Below are positions 1 to 8,325 of a stretch of 43,244 nucleotides of DNA, piece by piece. How positions within the stretch are numbered: the first letter of the stretch is position 1; the number at the start of each line of letters is the position of its first letter. Source of the stretch: Candidatus Bathyarchaeota archaeon (GTDB lineage: Archaea > Thermoproteota > Bathyarchaeia > 40CM-2-53-6); contig VBBD01000014.1 of assembly GCA_005882895.1 (NCBI GenBank), positions 1-43,244 of the forward strand, given 5' to 3'. The notes beneath the pieces are model-generated. The model had not been told where the DNA came from. It made no database searches and saw nothing but the letters and a program-made list of their open reading frames with translations. Both the position numbers and the translations under genes were made by a program.

Positions 1-666
1 AGAGTACTTTATGTCTCCATGGAATATCAATACTGGAGAGTTCCCTAGCTCGTATTGGCTTCGGATCTGGGAACCATCGATCCCTGGACGAAACATCTTC
101 TCGTCAGTTCCGTCCGGAATTACGATAGTTCTTGAGGCTTCTACTCCCATTGAAATGAGAACGCTTCTCATTCTATCAGTTACAGCTATCACCTTGTTCG
201 CCCGGCGAGCTACGATCTTTTCGACTTCGACAATCAATCGAGCCATTACAGGCGATTCGTATCGAGCGATGTCAGAGTATAGATCTGTGAAGTCAACGAA
301 AACCGGCGTCTTAGTAATGGCTCCAGCAACTATGCCGGCAAGACCTGCGACTACGTTCCAGCAATGAATAGTTGATCGACGATTCTTCGAGCAAAGACGT
401 GTGAGGTAGAGAGAGCTGACTGCAACGTGCATGGCTCTGACAATGATTCTGGCCCTTGAGTACAGAAGTCGAGCGAGACCTGGAAATCTTCGAACCCTAA
501 TTCCGTCATATGTGAATGTCTTGAAAGGGCGAGGAATGTCACTTGGAGTCAACAGATTGGCGCGAACGCCCTCCTTTCCTAGTACGATTCCTAACCTGTA
601 AAGTCTGAGATTCGCCCTGGCAGGCGGTGGAAACTCTCCTTCAACGACTAGGAATGAATTTCTCAC
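1..666 (-). CDS. GT4-family glycosyltransferase (GT-B fold), C-terminus cut by window edge
   Basis: An open frame of 222 codons starts at GTG 666 and runs off the left edge. The upstream frame has no other usable start, and a purine-rich GAGAGGG lies about 10 nt before the GTG. The protein begins with a hydrophobic strand and VEGEFPPPARANLRLYRLG, the usual opening of GT4 enzymes. Near residues 165-210 it shows the typical linker pattern VIAVTDRMRSVLISMGV and VIPDGTDEKMFRP, which joins the acceptor domain to the nucleotide-sugar domain. The catalytic C-terminal half (EX7E motif) is outside the window. It follows the radical SAM gene by 47 bp on the same strand, so both probably belong to one surface-glycan operon. 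The family is clear. The sugar and acceptor are unknown. Confidence 0.85.
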   Translation of the reverse strand, partial: MRNSFLVVEGEFPPPARANLRLYRLGIVLGKEGVRANLLTPSDIPRPFKTFTYDGIRVRRFPGLARLLYSRARIIVRAMHVAVSSLYLTRLCSKNRRSTIHCWNVVAGLAGIVAGAITKTPVFVDFTDLYSDIARYESPVMARLIVEVEKIVARRANKVIAVTDRMRSVLISMGVEASRTIVIPDGTDEKMFRPGIDGSQIRSQYELGNSPVLIFHGDIKYS

Positions 667-713
667 GTTTCGTAACCCTCTCGCCGCATCAGAAGAGTGT
701 GCGATCTTAAAGA

Positions 714-2189
714 TCAGAGCGTTCCGCGAAGATGGCTAAGAGTCTTGCGAATAGAGTATCTGACACTCCCTGCTTTTATTATCCTCCCAATCCTGCGGGG
801 ATGCTTGATTTCCTTGAACAATGCGTTCCTGTACCATTCCTTCAACGCTAACCTATGCAGATCCTCGATATCTCCCTTTGAGAGGTCAGGATAGTTTAGG
901 ACAGCGTAGTTCGCGCCGTCGTACTGAGTCCAATCGTCCGTCGCAAGCCACCCGTTCTGCTTTGCCTGTTCGTAGAAAGGCGTCCCAGGGAACGGAGTCG
1001 CTATTGAAAACTGGACGCTGTCCGTATCAAGCTTCTTCGAGAACTCTATTGTTTTCAAAATGTCCTCTCTTTTGTCACCTGGAAGTCCAATGATGAACGT
1101 GGAATGAGACCATATTCCGTACTTTCGCAGCCACTTGACGAATTGCTTCACTTTTTCTATCTTCATGAAGGTCTTGTGTATTCCGTCGAGCGTGGCAGTA
1201 CTCGCAGTCTCCACTCCAAACTTTATGCCCGCACATCCGCTGTTAGACATGAGTCTGATAGTTTCTTCGTCTATTGTTATATCGCCCATTGCGGTCCAAG
1301 GTAAGTCAAGCTGGCTTTCTCTGATCACGCGGCTCATTTCTCGAAGCCGACTCTTGTCCACTGAGAATGTGTCATCATCGAAATACACTTGCTTTGCCCC
1401 CAACTCGTCCTTTGCATAGGACATTTCATCGACTATTTTTTGCGGGTCCCGCCGACGGTACAATGGAGAATCCTGATTCATCACACGAATCGGCATGCAG
1501 AAAGAGCACTTGTAAGGGCAGCCAAGGGACGTGAGCATCTGAACGCAAGGGCGCCCTGCTATTTCGAAATCATGATACAGCTCAATTGGATAATCCTTCC
1601 GGTCCGGATAGGGCATTTCGTCTAGGTTAAACTTCTGAACAGAAGGTCGCTTGACTAATATTTCATCTCCTTTGCGAAATGCAACCCCAGCAAGGTCGTC
1701 AATAGACGTCGACGAGCCCTTTTCCAATTCCTTGGCAAGAGCGAGAAGTGAGAACTCATATTCTCCCAACAATGCGTAGTCTATGACTCCGTGTTGTTTC
1801 AATGTCTCTGAAGCCAGCGATGTGATGTGGCCTCCGGCGACTGCAATTTTGCAATCAACTTGCCGACGGATTTCCCCGAGAAGGGGAATTGTTAGAGGGA
1901 ACGAAATTGTAGGGATGTCGACGACGAGAAGGTCAGGTTTCGACGAGACTATTTTTGAGACGAACTCTTTTTTGTCCATGTCGAATGCGCAAGCGTCGAT
2001 TCCTACTGATTCTATTCCATTCTGTTTCAGAATGGAAAGGCCATACCCTTCAAGGAATGGATAGGGAAGATAATGTTCCTTCATGCCAGGAGAAACAAAC
2101 ATGCTGAAGCTCCACCTGCTCCCCGCCTGAATGAAATGCCTGTGGTGGTCGTCGTAGTAGGCTGGCGGGTTTGCAAGAACGACCTTCAT
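714..2189 (-). CDS. B12-binding-domain radical SAM protein
   Basis: This 491-aa protein has a B12-binding-like Rossmann domain (about residues 1-150, starting MKVVLANPP). A radical SAM core follows, with the cluster motif CPYKCSFC (Cx3Cx2C) near residue 225. Downstream strands are typical of the family (YFDDDTF, GIKFGVET, FIIGLPGD). Such proteins bind a 4Fe-4S cluster and SAM, often with cobalamin, and carry out methylations or rearrangements of lipids and cofactors. The C-terminal ~100 residues are basic. It lies between a GT2 and a GT4 gene on the same strand, so a role in modifying a lipid carrier or glycan is a fair inference. The substrate cannot be told. ATG at 2189 is the natural start because the B12 fold begins there. 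Confidence 0.9.
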   Translation of the reverse strand: MKVVLANPPAYYDDHHRHFIQAGSRWSFSMFVSPGMKEHYLPYPFLEGYGLSILKQNGIESVGIDACAFDMDKKEFVSKIVSSKPDLLVVDIPTISFPLTIPLLGEIRRQVDCKIAVAGGHITSLASETLKQHGVIDYALLGEYEFSLLALAKELEKGSSTSIDDLAGVAFRKGDEILVKRPSVQKFNLDEMPYPDRKDYPIELYHDFEIAGRPCVQMLTSLGCPYKCSFCMPIRVMNQDSPLYRRRDPQKIVDEMSYAKDELGAKQVYFDDDTFSVDKSRLREMSRVIRESQLDLPWTAMGDITIDEETIRLMSNSGCAGIKFGVETASTATLDGIHKTFMKIEKVKQFVKWLRKYGIWSHSTFIIGLPGDKREDILKTIEFSKKLDTDSVQFSIATPFPGTPFYEQAKQNGWLATDDWTQYDGANYAVLNYPDLSKGDIEDLHRLALKEWYRNALFKEIKHPRRIGRIIKAGSVRYSIRKTLSHLRGTL

Positions 2190-2316
2190 GACTTCATCAG
2201 CTCTTCAGCGAGTAAGTTTTTCTCAGCTTCTGGCTGGGGATATTAAAGATATTCAGGGTCTTTTCTGGCTGCGTGCCAGAGTACTTTTTGTGGACGAACG
2301 GGAGGTGGAAGTGCCG

Positions 2317-3150
2317 TCACCATCGGATGATTGGTTGGTAAGATTCCTCAAGTATGCGCATATTACGCTGGTACCAACGACTTATCCTAAGTCGGTAGCA
2401 AATCCCGAGAAGATCGATTAACATTCGGAAAACCTGCCTCGCACTAAATGTTGCCGTAAGTTCAATTTCGACAGGAAGTTCTCTTATTCGCAAGTTGAGC
2501 AGTGAAGCGACGGCAAGGAACTCAGCATCGAAAGCGTACCTCTTTACCGATAGAAGCGGAAGCACTCTGTATAGTACAGTGCTCCGTGCTGCCTTGAACC
2601 CAGCTTGTGTGTCACTAGCCCTAACTCCTGTCAACAATCTTTCCAAGATATTGTAGCCCAAGCTCAAGAACCTCCGAATAGGAGGAGTACGAACTGAAGA
2701 CGATGGATGGCGCTTGGATCCTATCACGATGTCGGCCCCATCGAGGGCTTGAACGTACGCTCTAAGATCCTTAGCATGAATCTCAGAGTCGCTGTCCACT
2801 AGGAATGTTATTTCACCTCGCGCATGAAGAAATCCCTCCTTTAGAGCGTATCCTTTGCCCTGATTCCGGTCGTAGCCAACCACTTTCACTCTTTCTCCTG
2901 AGAGGTTTCGCGCGACCTTTCCGGTCCCGTCCAGGCTTCCATCATCGACGACAATAATCTCAATGTCTTGGTAGGCAGTCTCGAACTGCTTTTTCATGTC
3001 ACTTACGCTAGCGCCAATACAGCCGGCTTCGTTGTATGCTGGCATTATTACTGAGATTTTGCCCTCCGCGAATCCGTCGACGAGAGCCTCCTCTGGAAGG
3101 GTTCTAGGTTTTCGTGAGATTCGCTCTAGTAACCGCGTTCCTTCAATCAT
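2317..3150 (-). CDS. GT2 glycosyltransferase, dolichyl-phosphate glucose/mannose synthase-like
   Basis: This 277-aa cytoplasmic GT-A enzyme has the nucleotide-binding start KISVIMPAYNEAGCIG (from about residue 30), VVDDGSLDGT, and the metal-binding acidic motif DSDSEI near residue 120. GSKRHPSSS, and RRFLSLGYN with a later aromatic/basic region, resemble Alg5/DPM1-like enzymes that charge polyprenyl or dolichyl phosphate with a sugar. The last residues (SRWYQRNMRIL) are amphipathic and may contact the membrane. It is followed on the same strand by the radical SAM and GT4 genes. About 40 bp upstream ends a polytopic membrane protein that could use the lipid-linked sugar. The sugar specificity is not visible. 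Confidence 0.88.
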   Translation of the reverse strand: MIEGTRLLERISRKPRTLPEEALVDGFAEGKISVIMPAYNEAGCIGASVSDMKKQFETAYQDIEIIVVDDGSLDGTGKVARNLSGERVKVVGYDRNQGKGYALKEGFLHARGEITFLVDSDSEIHAKDLRAYVQALDGADIVIGSKRHPSSSVRTPPIRRFLSLGYNILERLLTGVRASDTQAGFKAARSTVLYRVLPLLSVKRYAFDAEFLAVASLLNLRIRELPVEIELTATFSARQVFRMLIDLLGICYRLRISRWYQRNMRILEESYQPIIRW

Positions 3151-3192
3151 CTTTGTGAAATCGTTCTCATGAAGTTGGATAAAGCATACTGA

Positions 3193-4749
3193 TTAGTTTC
3201 GAAAGACGTACAACGCCAAATCTCCTAGTTGGTATTCCGGAGCGAAACCATTAGGCACGTAGGGCTGGTCGTGCCATCCAAACCCATTGATCCACCATAT
3301 CAACAGAACATTGGAATACCCGTCTGAGTTCGCCATCTCCACTCCCACCAGAGGATTGGAGTATCCATAATTGATCAAATGCGCACTTGTCGATAGATAT
3401 GCTCGGGCCCAGCCGTAGATGGCCTGATGAGTGATCAATACTGTCTGTGGACCCATTCTGGAGGCCGCAGACTCAAGCAGCGCTTTCAGATTACCAAGAT
3501 CAGACATTGGCACCGTATCCTGCGCCATTGACGTGGGCAGCAGGCCCGGAAAGGCGGTATAGTACACCATTGCGCGTTCCGCGGGGAGTGCGATGTAGAG
3601 GACCGCTGAGACGATGAGAACCGTGGCGAAGATTGGCAGTATTCGTTGTGCCCTTCCGACCCACCGAATCGATGGTCGGGTCATTGTGGCTAACTTGGCG
3701 AGCCCTGCCGCCGCGTAAATACAAAGTGGTATGTCTAGGAGTAGGGACCATCGGTAACTCTCCACGATAGGTCCGAAGAATGGCAGAAGGGCCAGGCTTA
3801 TAATTCCTAGGCAGAAGATTGACCAGGTTTTCAGGTCGAAGTTCGGCACACTCCTGAGCCCGAGAAGTATTAGTGGTGTCAACGCGAGGTAGGCGTATCC
3901 TAGGAATCCAATGCTGGAAGCCAGGCTAGAGAAGGTGGGGAGAGGTGACTGTATCCGTACTGGTCCGTTTCCAAGGACTGCAAGACTCGCATAGGCAATT
4001 GAGAAGAAGAGGAATCCACCGGGCAAACCGATCTTGAGCATTTCATAGAACTCGGTTCTTTGTCGCTTCGTCAGAGCCATCAACGTTCTGGACCCGATCA
4101 AAACCAACGCGATCACCCCGGTCAACTGGTCCGAGGCGACTGCTAGAACTGTCAGAATAGACAACAATGCCTGCTTCCGAGGCGTTTTCCAATCTTCGAG
4201 AAGTGGCAGACTTAGGAGAATGAACGTTAGTCCGAGCATGTTTCGATAAAGGTCCCAGCTGATCCGCAAGGTGACGAAGTAGAGAGAAGTCAGCAGAGCA
4301 CCTCCGAGCGCCTGTTTTTCGGGCCATTTGAGCCCTGTTCGTATGAATCTGAACAAAGCCCAGATCATGCCCCCGTAGAGAATTGGACCCATGACCTTGA
4401 AAATCCAAACAGGATTAACTCGCGTCAAGAGATAGGCGGGGATCGATAACATGTACATCAGTGGTGCTGTCCCAAGTACTGTTACCCATCCTGTTTTTCC
4501 CGCCGCCCAGTCTAGTGTGGTTGGGACGTAGAATGCGATGGTGTCCCATCCTATGGGGTAGGGACCGACGAGGATCTCGGGTATGGTTCGTATGAAGAGC
4601 GGTATCAGAAACGCTGCAAGGGCGAACCGGTAGGATCTAACGATCTTTCCCAGCCCTTCAGGGACCCTACTGATCTTTTCCCGACCAAAACTAAGAATGC
4701 TTTTCTCGACCCCCAGGGGTGGTCGATTTTCCCGCGCCGCGCCCTTCAC
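3193..4749 (-). CDS. Polytopic membrane protein, GT-C glycosyltransferase-like
   Basis: The protein has about ten hydrophobic segments. A lumenal-type loop after the first helix contains PYPIGWDTIAFYVP, whose acidic residue resembles the catalytic loop of GT-C enzymes that use lipid-linked sugars. The C-terminal ~130 residues form an extracytoplasmic soluble domain (YGWARAYLSTSAHLI, then ...PNGFAPEYQLGDLALYVF). I choose the GTG at 4749 (518 aa), not the ATG at 4806. The GTG overlaps the TGA of the preceding gene as GTGA, a classic coupled junction, while the ATG would overlap that gene by 61 bp. The first ~14 codons lie inside a dispersed repeat (copy A1). Transfer of a sugar to or from a dolichol-type lipid is inferred from family resemblance and neighbours. 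Confidence 0.75.
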   Translation of the reverse strand: MKGAARENRPPLGVEKSILSFGREKISRVPEGLGKIVRSYRFALAAFLIPLFIRTIPEILVGPYPIGWDTIAFYVPTTLDWAAGKTGWVTVLGTAPLMYMLSIPAYLLTRVNPVWIFKVMGPILYGGMIWALFRFIRTGLKWPEKQALGGALLTSLYFVTLRISWDLYRNMLGLTFILLSLPLLEDWKTPRKQALLSILTVLAVASDQLTGVIALVLIGSRTLMALTKRQRTEFYEMLKIGLPGGFLFFSIAYASLAVLGNGPVRIQSPLPTFSSLASSIGFLGYAYLALTPLILLGLRSVPNFDLKTWSIFCLGIISLALLPFFGPIVESYRWSLLLDIPLCIYAAAGLAKLATMTRPSIRWVGRAQRILPIFATVLIVSAVLYIALPAERAMVYYTAFPGLLPTSMAQDTVPMSDLGNLKALLESAASRMGPQTVLITHQAIYGWARAYLSTSAHLINYGYSNPLVGVEMANSDGYSNVLLIWWINGFGWHDQPYVPNGFAPEYQLGDLALYVFRN

Positions 4750-4750
4750 G
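4708..4750 (-). repeat. Dispersed repeat A, copy 1 (inside a gene start)
   Basis: The plus strand reads GACCCCCAGGGGTGG, then CGATTTTCCCGCGCC, then GCCCTTCACG. The same string recurs near 9929 and 17086 with few changes. In minus orientation this copy supplies the GTG start and the first codons of the membrane protein. It contains the short palindrome CCCCAGGGG. Confidence 0.8.
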
Positions 4751-5159
4751 AGAATCCAACTATTCCGAGGCCTATTGCCCTGCAGAAGCCCTGTTCGTAC
4801 CGCCATGAGTAGGCGGAAACATTACCCCACTTCACCGCTAGTTCGCTTGCCCTAGCGGCCAGTACTCTTCCCTTACCTAGGACTTTTCCCATACCTGTTT
4901 CCAGTGCCTGCGCTAGCTTCGCTAGTATCCGCACCAACGTCTCCGTCATCCGTCCGCTTCGCACTTTGTCCACCCATCGTATGGTCAGGTCCACCAATCC
5001 TCTCTCCATCCGATCCAACGCTCCATACCAAACCCGCCTTCTCAACCCGCGAGTCTTTATTCCGATCAAAACCTCGCGTGTGATAGGCCGCTCCAGCAAT
5101 TTTCTCGAAAAAGAGTCTGGGACCGAAGCTCGGCTTCCAGAAGAACCTACTATCACCAT
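4746..5159 (-). CDS. Uncharacterised basic helical protein
   Basis: This 137-aa protein is not one I can assign to a family. It is rich in Arg, Lys, Leu and Val. The core, VWYGALDRMERGLVDLTI followed by SGRMTETLVRILAKLAQ, reads as two or more amphipathic helices, and no membrane segment is clear. The codon pattern looks coding. Its TGA overlaps the GTG of the GT-C-like gene (GTGA), which supports co-translation with the glycan operon. The last dozen residues reach the edge of repeat A. The role may be structural or regulatory for the glycosylation proteins, but that is a guess from context only. Confidence 0.65.
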   Translation of the reverse strand: MVIVGSSGSRASVPDSFSRKLLERPITREVLIGIKTRGLRRRVWYGALDRMERGLVDLTIRWVDKVRSGRMTETLVRILAKLAQALETGMGKVLGKGRVLAARASELAVKWGNVSAYSWRYEQGFCRAIGLGIVGFS

Positions 5160-5299
5160 AACCTTCTGAGACGCCCTTAGAGCGAGCGCTCAACCTTGTT
5201 CGCATATAATTCATTTGCGAATTAATCCAGTTAGAGAAACTGGAAAAAACACACACGCTCATCATAAGGCAAAAGAGCGGCAAGGGAACAAAGAGAGAG

Positions 5300-5530
5300 A
5301 ATTCCCCGATTTTGTGCCCTGTTTTCGATTCTGTCGGATATACCGTTGTTTGCTCGTGAATCGTTCGGGAGTGTCCCTTGATGTACCGTTAGTGTGACTT
5401 TTCACTTGAGCCCAGATTTCGCCCTGAATCCCCTGTCTCGCCCGTTATCCCCACCAGACAGGAAATTTTCTCCGGAAAAGGGGAGGGGGGGTCTAAGTGA
5501 TCGCGTCCCACGACGCAGGAGCGGTTGAGG
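5300..5530 (+). repeat. Dispersed repeat B, copy 1
   Basis: This non-coding stretch ends in the conserved core of family B: CGCCCGTTATCC, CCAGACAGGAAATTTT, a run of seven Gs, then TCTAAGTGATCGCG and CGACGCAGGAGCGGTT (about 5439-5526). The upstream part is more diverged from the other copies. It fills the gap between the 3' end of the membrane GT2 gene and the start of the glycan operon. No ORF is supported in it. Confidence 0.8.
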
Positions 5531-5545
5531 GAAACGGTTACCAGC

Positions 5546-6658
5546 TCAAGATCCAGCGACAGTCCTGTACCTGTGAGGCATGTGCCTCAAGCGTCCCGCA
5601 TTCTTCGTCCGCCATGCGTGTCTCACGTACCTGACAAATCCGAACGGTGGCAGAACGATGCTCTGGAAGAACGCGTAGAGCGGATACAATAGCAACCATC
5701 TTGATCGGTATCGCCAACCAACCACAAGATTCAACGGCCAATACAAGACGAACAGCAAGCCCAAGATGTACCAGTGTCGAATCGAGTCAAACCAGCGGAG
5801 ACCGAGAAGCCCCCAGATGATCACGCTTCCATAGAACAGCCACAGTGGGCTTGAAAGGTTCTTGTCAAAATTCACAATCCCCAATCTGAAAGATCCGGCC
5901 CACCATCCGATCCGCTGTTTGAACCAGCCCGCAAAACTTGATGGGACTTCTGTCGAGACAGTGAAGTCTAGGTGGCAGACCCTGCCAACCGTCTTCCCCT
6001 GCCGGCCAATCTCAATATCTCCACCATAGAAGAACGTCGTATGATTATCCATCACGAGTCTCATAGTCTCCGTACTGCCCACAATACAAGCGCCGCTAGT
6101 CAGCCAAGGCCTGAAATTCCGAGTCCGCATCGCCAGGTAGTACTCGATCCTCTGCAGCTTCGCCATCGACGAGTCGCTAGAACTAGGCATCACGTTCACA
6201 GAAGCAAGATCATATCCCGCCCCGTCAATCGCGGCGCACGCTCTACCCAGGTCCTGTTGCGGCACGGTATCGCCATCAAGGAACACCAAGTACCTTGTTG
6301 ATACGAGAGGCAGAGCTTCCTGCAGGAGAATGAGCTGCGGGTTGAGAGCTAGCCGGAGAACCTGCCACGGAGACTCAGGACTCTCTTTGATCCGAATAAC
6401 CCTGTAGCCATCCTGCTCCATCTCCCCTGCAAACTTTTCCATCTCACCGTTGGAGGTGCTGATACAGAGAATCGTCCGTTCTTTGATAGAATCCGTGAAT
6501 GTCTTGTTCTTGAAATATCTCGGCGAGTTATAGAGAGGAACCAACACCGTGTAGTCTTGAATACACTCACCCGGCAGATTAAGCGGCTTTCTGGCGTAGG
6601 AGAGGAGTATCTGGAGGTCTATCAAACTCAATGGGAAGAGAGGTGACCCTAGCAGCAA
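5546..6658 (-). CDS. Membrane GT2 glycosyltransferase
   Basis: This 370-aa protein has a GT-A domain with LVPLYNSPRYF, the acidic motif DGDTV near residue 150, and the acceptor-site motif QRIGWWAGS (QxxRW-like) near residue 250. Two or three C-terminal helices follow (WLFYGSVIIWGLLGL, WYILGLLFVLYWPLNLVV). This layout matches processive or membrane-anchored GT2 enzymes such as hyaluronan or cellulose synthase-like proteins. The start is probably the TTG at 6658. The frame stays open upstream (TFHRLLL-like codons), but no ATG or GTG is in frame. A TTTAAA box at about 6697 suits a short-leader promoter. The N-terminal helix of longer relatives is missing or very short. The product is unknown. 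Confidence 0.8.
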   Translation of the reverse strand: MLLGSPLFPLSLIDLQILLSYARKPLNLPGECIQDYTVLVPLYNSPRYFKNKTFTDSIKERTILCISTSNGEMEKFAGEMEQDGYRVIRIKESPESPWQVLRLALNPQLILLQEALPLVSTRYLVFLDGDTVPQQDLGRACAAIDGAGYDLASVNVMPSSSDSSMAKLQRIEYYLAMRTRNFRPWLTSGACIVGSTETMRLVMDNHTTFFYGGDIEIGRQGKTVGRVCHLDFTVSTEVPSSFAGWFKQRIGWWAGSFRLGIVNFDKNLSSPLWLFYGSVIIWGLLGLRWFDSIRHWYILGLLFVLYWPLNLVVGWRYRSRWLLLYPLYAFFQSIVLPPFGFVRYVRHAWRTKNAGRLRHMPHRYRTVAGS

Positions 6659-6879
6659 ACGGTGGAATGCCTGTTCGGGCTCCCAGTCAGAGCCGTTTAA
6701 AGCCTGTTGCGTCCCCTCGCACCGAAAATAGAGATTTCAATCTCTAGCCATCCACATACTCCTAAGACCAGCGACTCGCCACGTTCACCCAAACATAATC
6801 TATGGACTAGCTCGAATCCTGCCCAAGCCGTGGATCGTACGTCTCCGATTCCCTCTGACCGAACTGGGACAAAAGCCCG

Positions 6880-6899
6880 AGCTTCTGAATTAAGAAGCT
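6880..6899. repeat. Inverted repeat, possible hairpin
   Basis: AGCTTCT, a six-base spacer and AGAAGCT form a perfect 7-bp stem. It lies between the 3' end of the PPOX-like gene and the start region of the membrane GT2. It may act as a terminator or operator, but no T-tract follows on either strand. Confidence 0.4.
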
Positions 6900-6922
6900 G
6901 CCAAAACTGAGAAACCGAAAGA

Positions 6923-7402
6923 TCAGAAGAGGAAGTTTACGAGTGTTCTGTGCATTCGCGGCGCCTTCCACGCGTGAGCGATCCTGGGCCTTACCCTGAA
7001 CACGATCTGGTGTTTTTCGTTGGACCAGTCAGGCTTGTACGCATATTTTCGAACATACTCCGCGTTCAACAGCTTCAACATCCTCAGACCCTTCTCCCTC
7101 TCAACAGTCCCCTCGACGATGACAGTGTCCATGCCGTCCTGAACGTGAAAGACAATACGCGGATTGCCGGCCAGGTTTCGAGCCTTCTGAGAACCGGGAT
7201 CAGTCTCGAAATAGAAACTGTTCTTCTTCCAGATGCCCCAGACAGGAACCGCATGCTGCTTCCCCTCCCTGCTCTAGGTGGATATCCAGTACACCTTCTC
7301 CCTCAACAATTTCTCGCTAGCGTGCTTCCAGGTAATCCATCTCTCCGGCTCGTTCGGAACCTGCCACTGGGCCGGCAGCCGAGGTCTAACTCTACGAGGC
7401 AC
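6923..7402 (-). pseudogene. PPOX-family flavin/F420 protein with in-frame amber codon
   Basis: Reading from GTG 7402 gives a 159-residue frame that matches the split-barrel pyridoxamine-5'-phosphate-oxidase fold: VYWIST, then SREGKQHAVPVWGIW, FETDPGSQKARNLAGNPRIV, VIVEGTVER and a C-terminal KWAP-like region (HAWKAPRMHRTL). The frame holds one TAG, at 7274-7276 (codon 43), between IST and SREG. Relatives carry a single residue here, often Ser, so the length is normal and one base change (TCG to TAG) explains the stop. Downstream ATG 7132 would give only 69 residues without the cofactor strands. It is either a fresh pseudogene, a readthrough gene or a sequence error. Family members reduce or oxidise small molecules with FMN or F420. 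Confidence 0.75.
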
Positions 7403-7539
7403 AAACCATCCCCTAACAACGAGGAGGAAATAAGGAGCTTGCGTCCCGAAGACCGAATGCGAACCTATCCTCTTGAGATCCCCCGAGACCGGACAGCCCT
7501 TCTAGAGATTCGCAGAATCGTCACCCGCTCCCCTGCCGC

Positions 7540-7881
7540 TTGGTAGCGATAGAACTTAGCAAAGCGACCGCATCCCTCATCCTCGATTTGGAAGCTCCAA
7601 GGAGCACTGGAGGCAATCCTAACGTCAAACTGACAATCGGGATAGTTTCCATGTTGGCGGCTTTTCCCCTGTTCTTCCCGTTTGTCACAAGGTATCTTGC
7701 GATCATGCTGTTCTTGTGCGGGTTAATCGTATACTGCAGCGGCTTGATCGAAAACACGAGCTATGCAAGAGCAAGAAAACAGGCCGCCGCCCCGAAAGTG
7801 ACATGCCGAAACTGCAACAGTTTGACCACAGCGACAAGTCAGAGGTGCAACTATTGCGGCGCTAGATTGCAGGAGGACTAG
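7540..7881 (+). CDS. Small membrane protein with C-terminal zinc ribbon
   Basis: This 113-aa protein has two adjacent hydrophobic helices (about residues 32-70: LTIGIVSMLAAFPLFF and LAIMLFLCGLIVYCSG). A cytoplasmic zinc ribbon follows, CRNCNSLTTATSQRCNYCG (CxxC-x11-CxxC). The start is uncertain. TTG 7540 gives the full frame, and ATG 7651 would remove the N-terminal 37 residues. A related architecture recurs at 11743-12168. No close neighbour suggests a pathway, so the function is unknown. Confidence 0.65.
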   Translation: MVAIELSKATASLILDLEAPRSTGGNPNVKLTIGIVSMLAAFPLFFPFVTRYLAIMLFLCGLIVYCSGLIENTSYARARKQAAAPKVTCRNCNSLTTATSQRCNYCGARLQED

Positions 7882-7935
7882 ACAGGTTCAGGCGGGAGCG
7901 ATTTCTTCTCCAAGACGTTAATTCTTCTACGGGAG

Positions 7936-8146
7936 TCAATTACGACTTCGATCTCTGATCCCGATCCCGCCACTTTCTGATCTCTCGCGCTCCATTCCAG
8001 CCTGTTGTTTTGGAGGATTCTCGTAGCCTGTCGGTGGATTCGGAGGCCTCGCGCATCTGCTTTCGTCGCATTGTTTCCTCGAAACCAGCGTCCTTGTGAG
8101 GCTTCTCCCGATCTCTAGGGTCACCCTTTGAGGTGTCGCGTTTCAA
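7936..8146 (-). CDS. Small highly charged protein, coupled to upstream ORF
   Basis: This 68-aa protein is very rich in Arg, Lys, Asp and Glu (KGDPRDREKPHKDAG, later REIRKWRDRDQRSKS) and probably disordered or helical. Its TTG start overlaps the TGA of the preceding small gene (TTGA), the same kind of overlap as the ATGA further upstream. That coupling is the main support for it. It would be the last gene of the DUF5678/aspartyl protease operon. No family is recognised. Confidence 0.4.
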
Positions 8147-8325
8147 TTCTCTGCCTCTTTGTCATGCTCCCGTTCAAGCTCTCTAATGCCCTCTAGGATC
8201 TTCTCCTTGTCTTGGGAGCCCATTCCGCACAACAGGGTTAGTTCTAGTCTGTTGCGGGAACCGTGCTCGGCGATGAACCTGCCCTCTGAATGCTTTTTCC
8301 TGACTCTTTTTGGCAGTGATGTCAT
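8143..8325 (-). CDS. Small charged protein coupled to the aspartyl protease gene
   Basis: This 60-aa protein starts at an ATG that overlaps the TGA of the protease gene (ATGA). The N-terminal half is basic (LPKRVRKKHSEGRF). The C-terminal half is an acidic helix (DKEKILEGIRELEREHDKE). The tight overlap suggests translation from the same message. I do not recognise the family. A role with the protease, for example as partner or inhibitor, is only a contextual idea. Confidence 0.5.
   Translation of the reverse strand: MTSLPKRVRKKHSEGRFIAEHGSRNRLELTLLCGMGSQDKEKILEGIRELEREHDKEAEN

Noticed and set aside
4747-4806. Start of the GT-C-like protein at ATG 4806
   Set aside because: It would overlap the preceding gene by 61 bp. 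The in-frame GTG at 4749 makes a GTGA junction and leaves the protein core unchanged.
7274-7276. Pyrrolysine codon in the PPOX gene
   Set aside because: No pyl genes or PYLIS-like element are seen here, and TAG ends other genes in the window (for example at 7881 and 12511). A point mutation is simpler.
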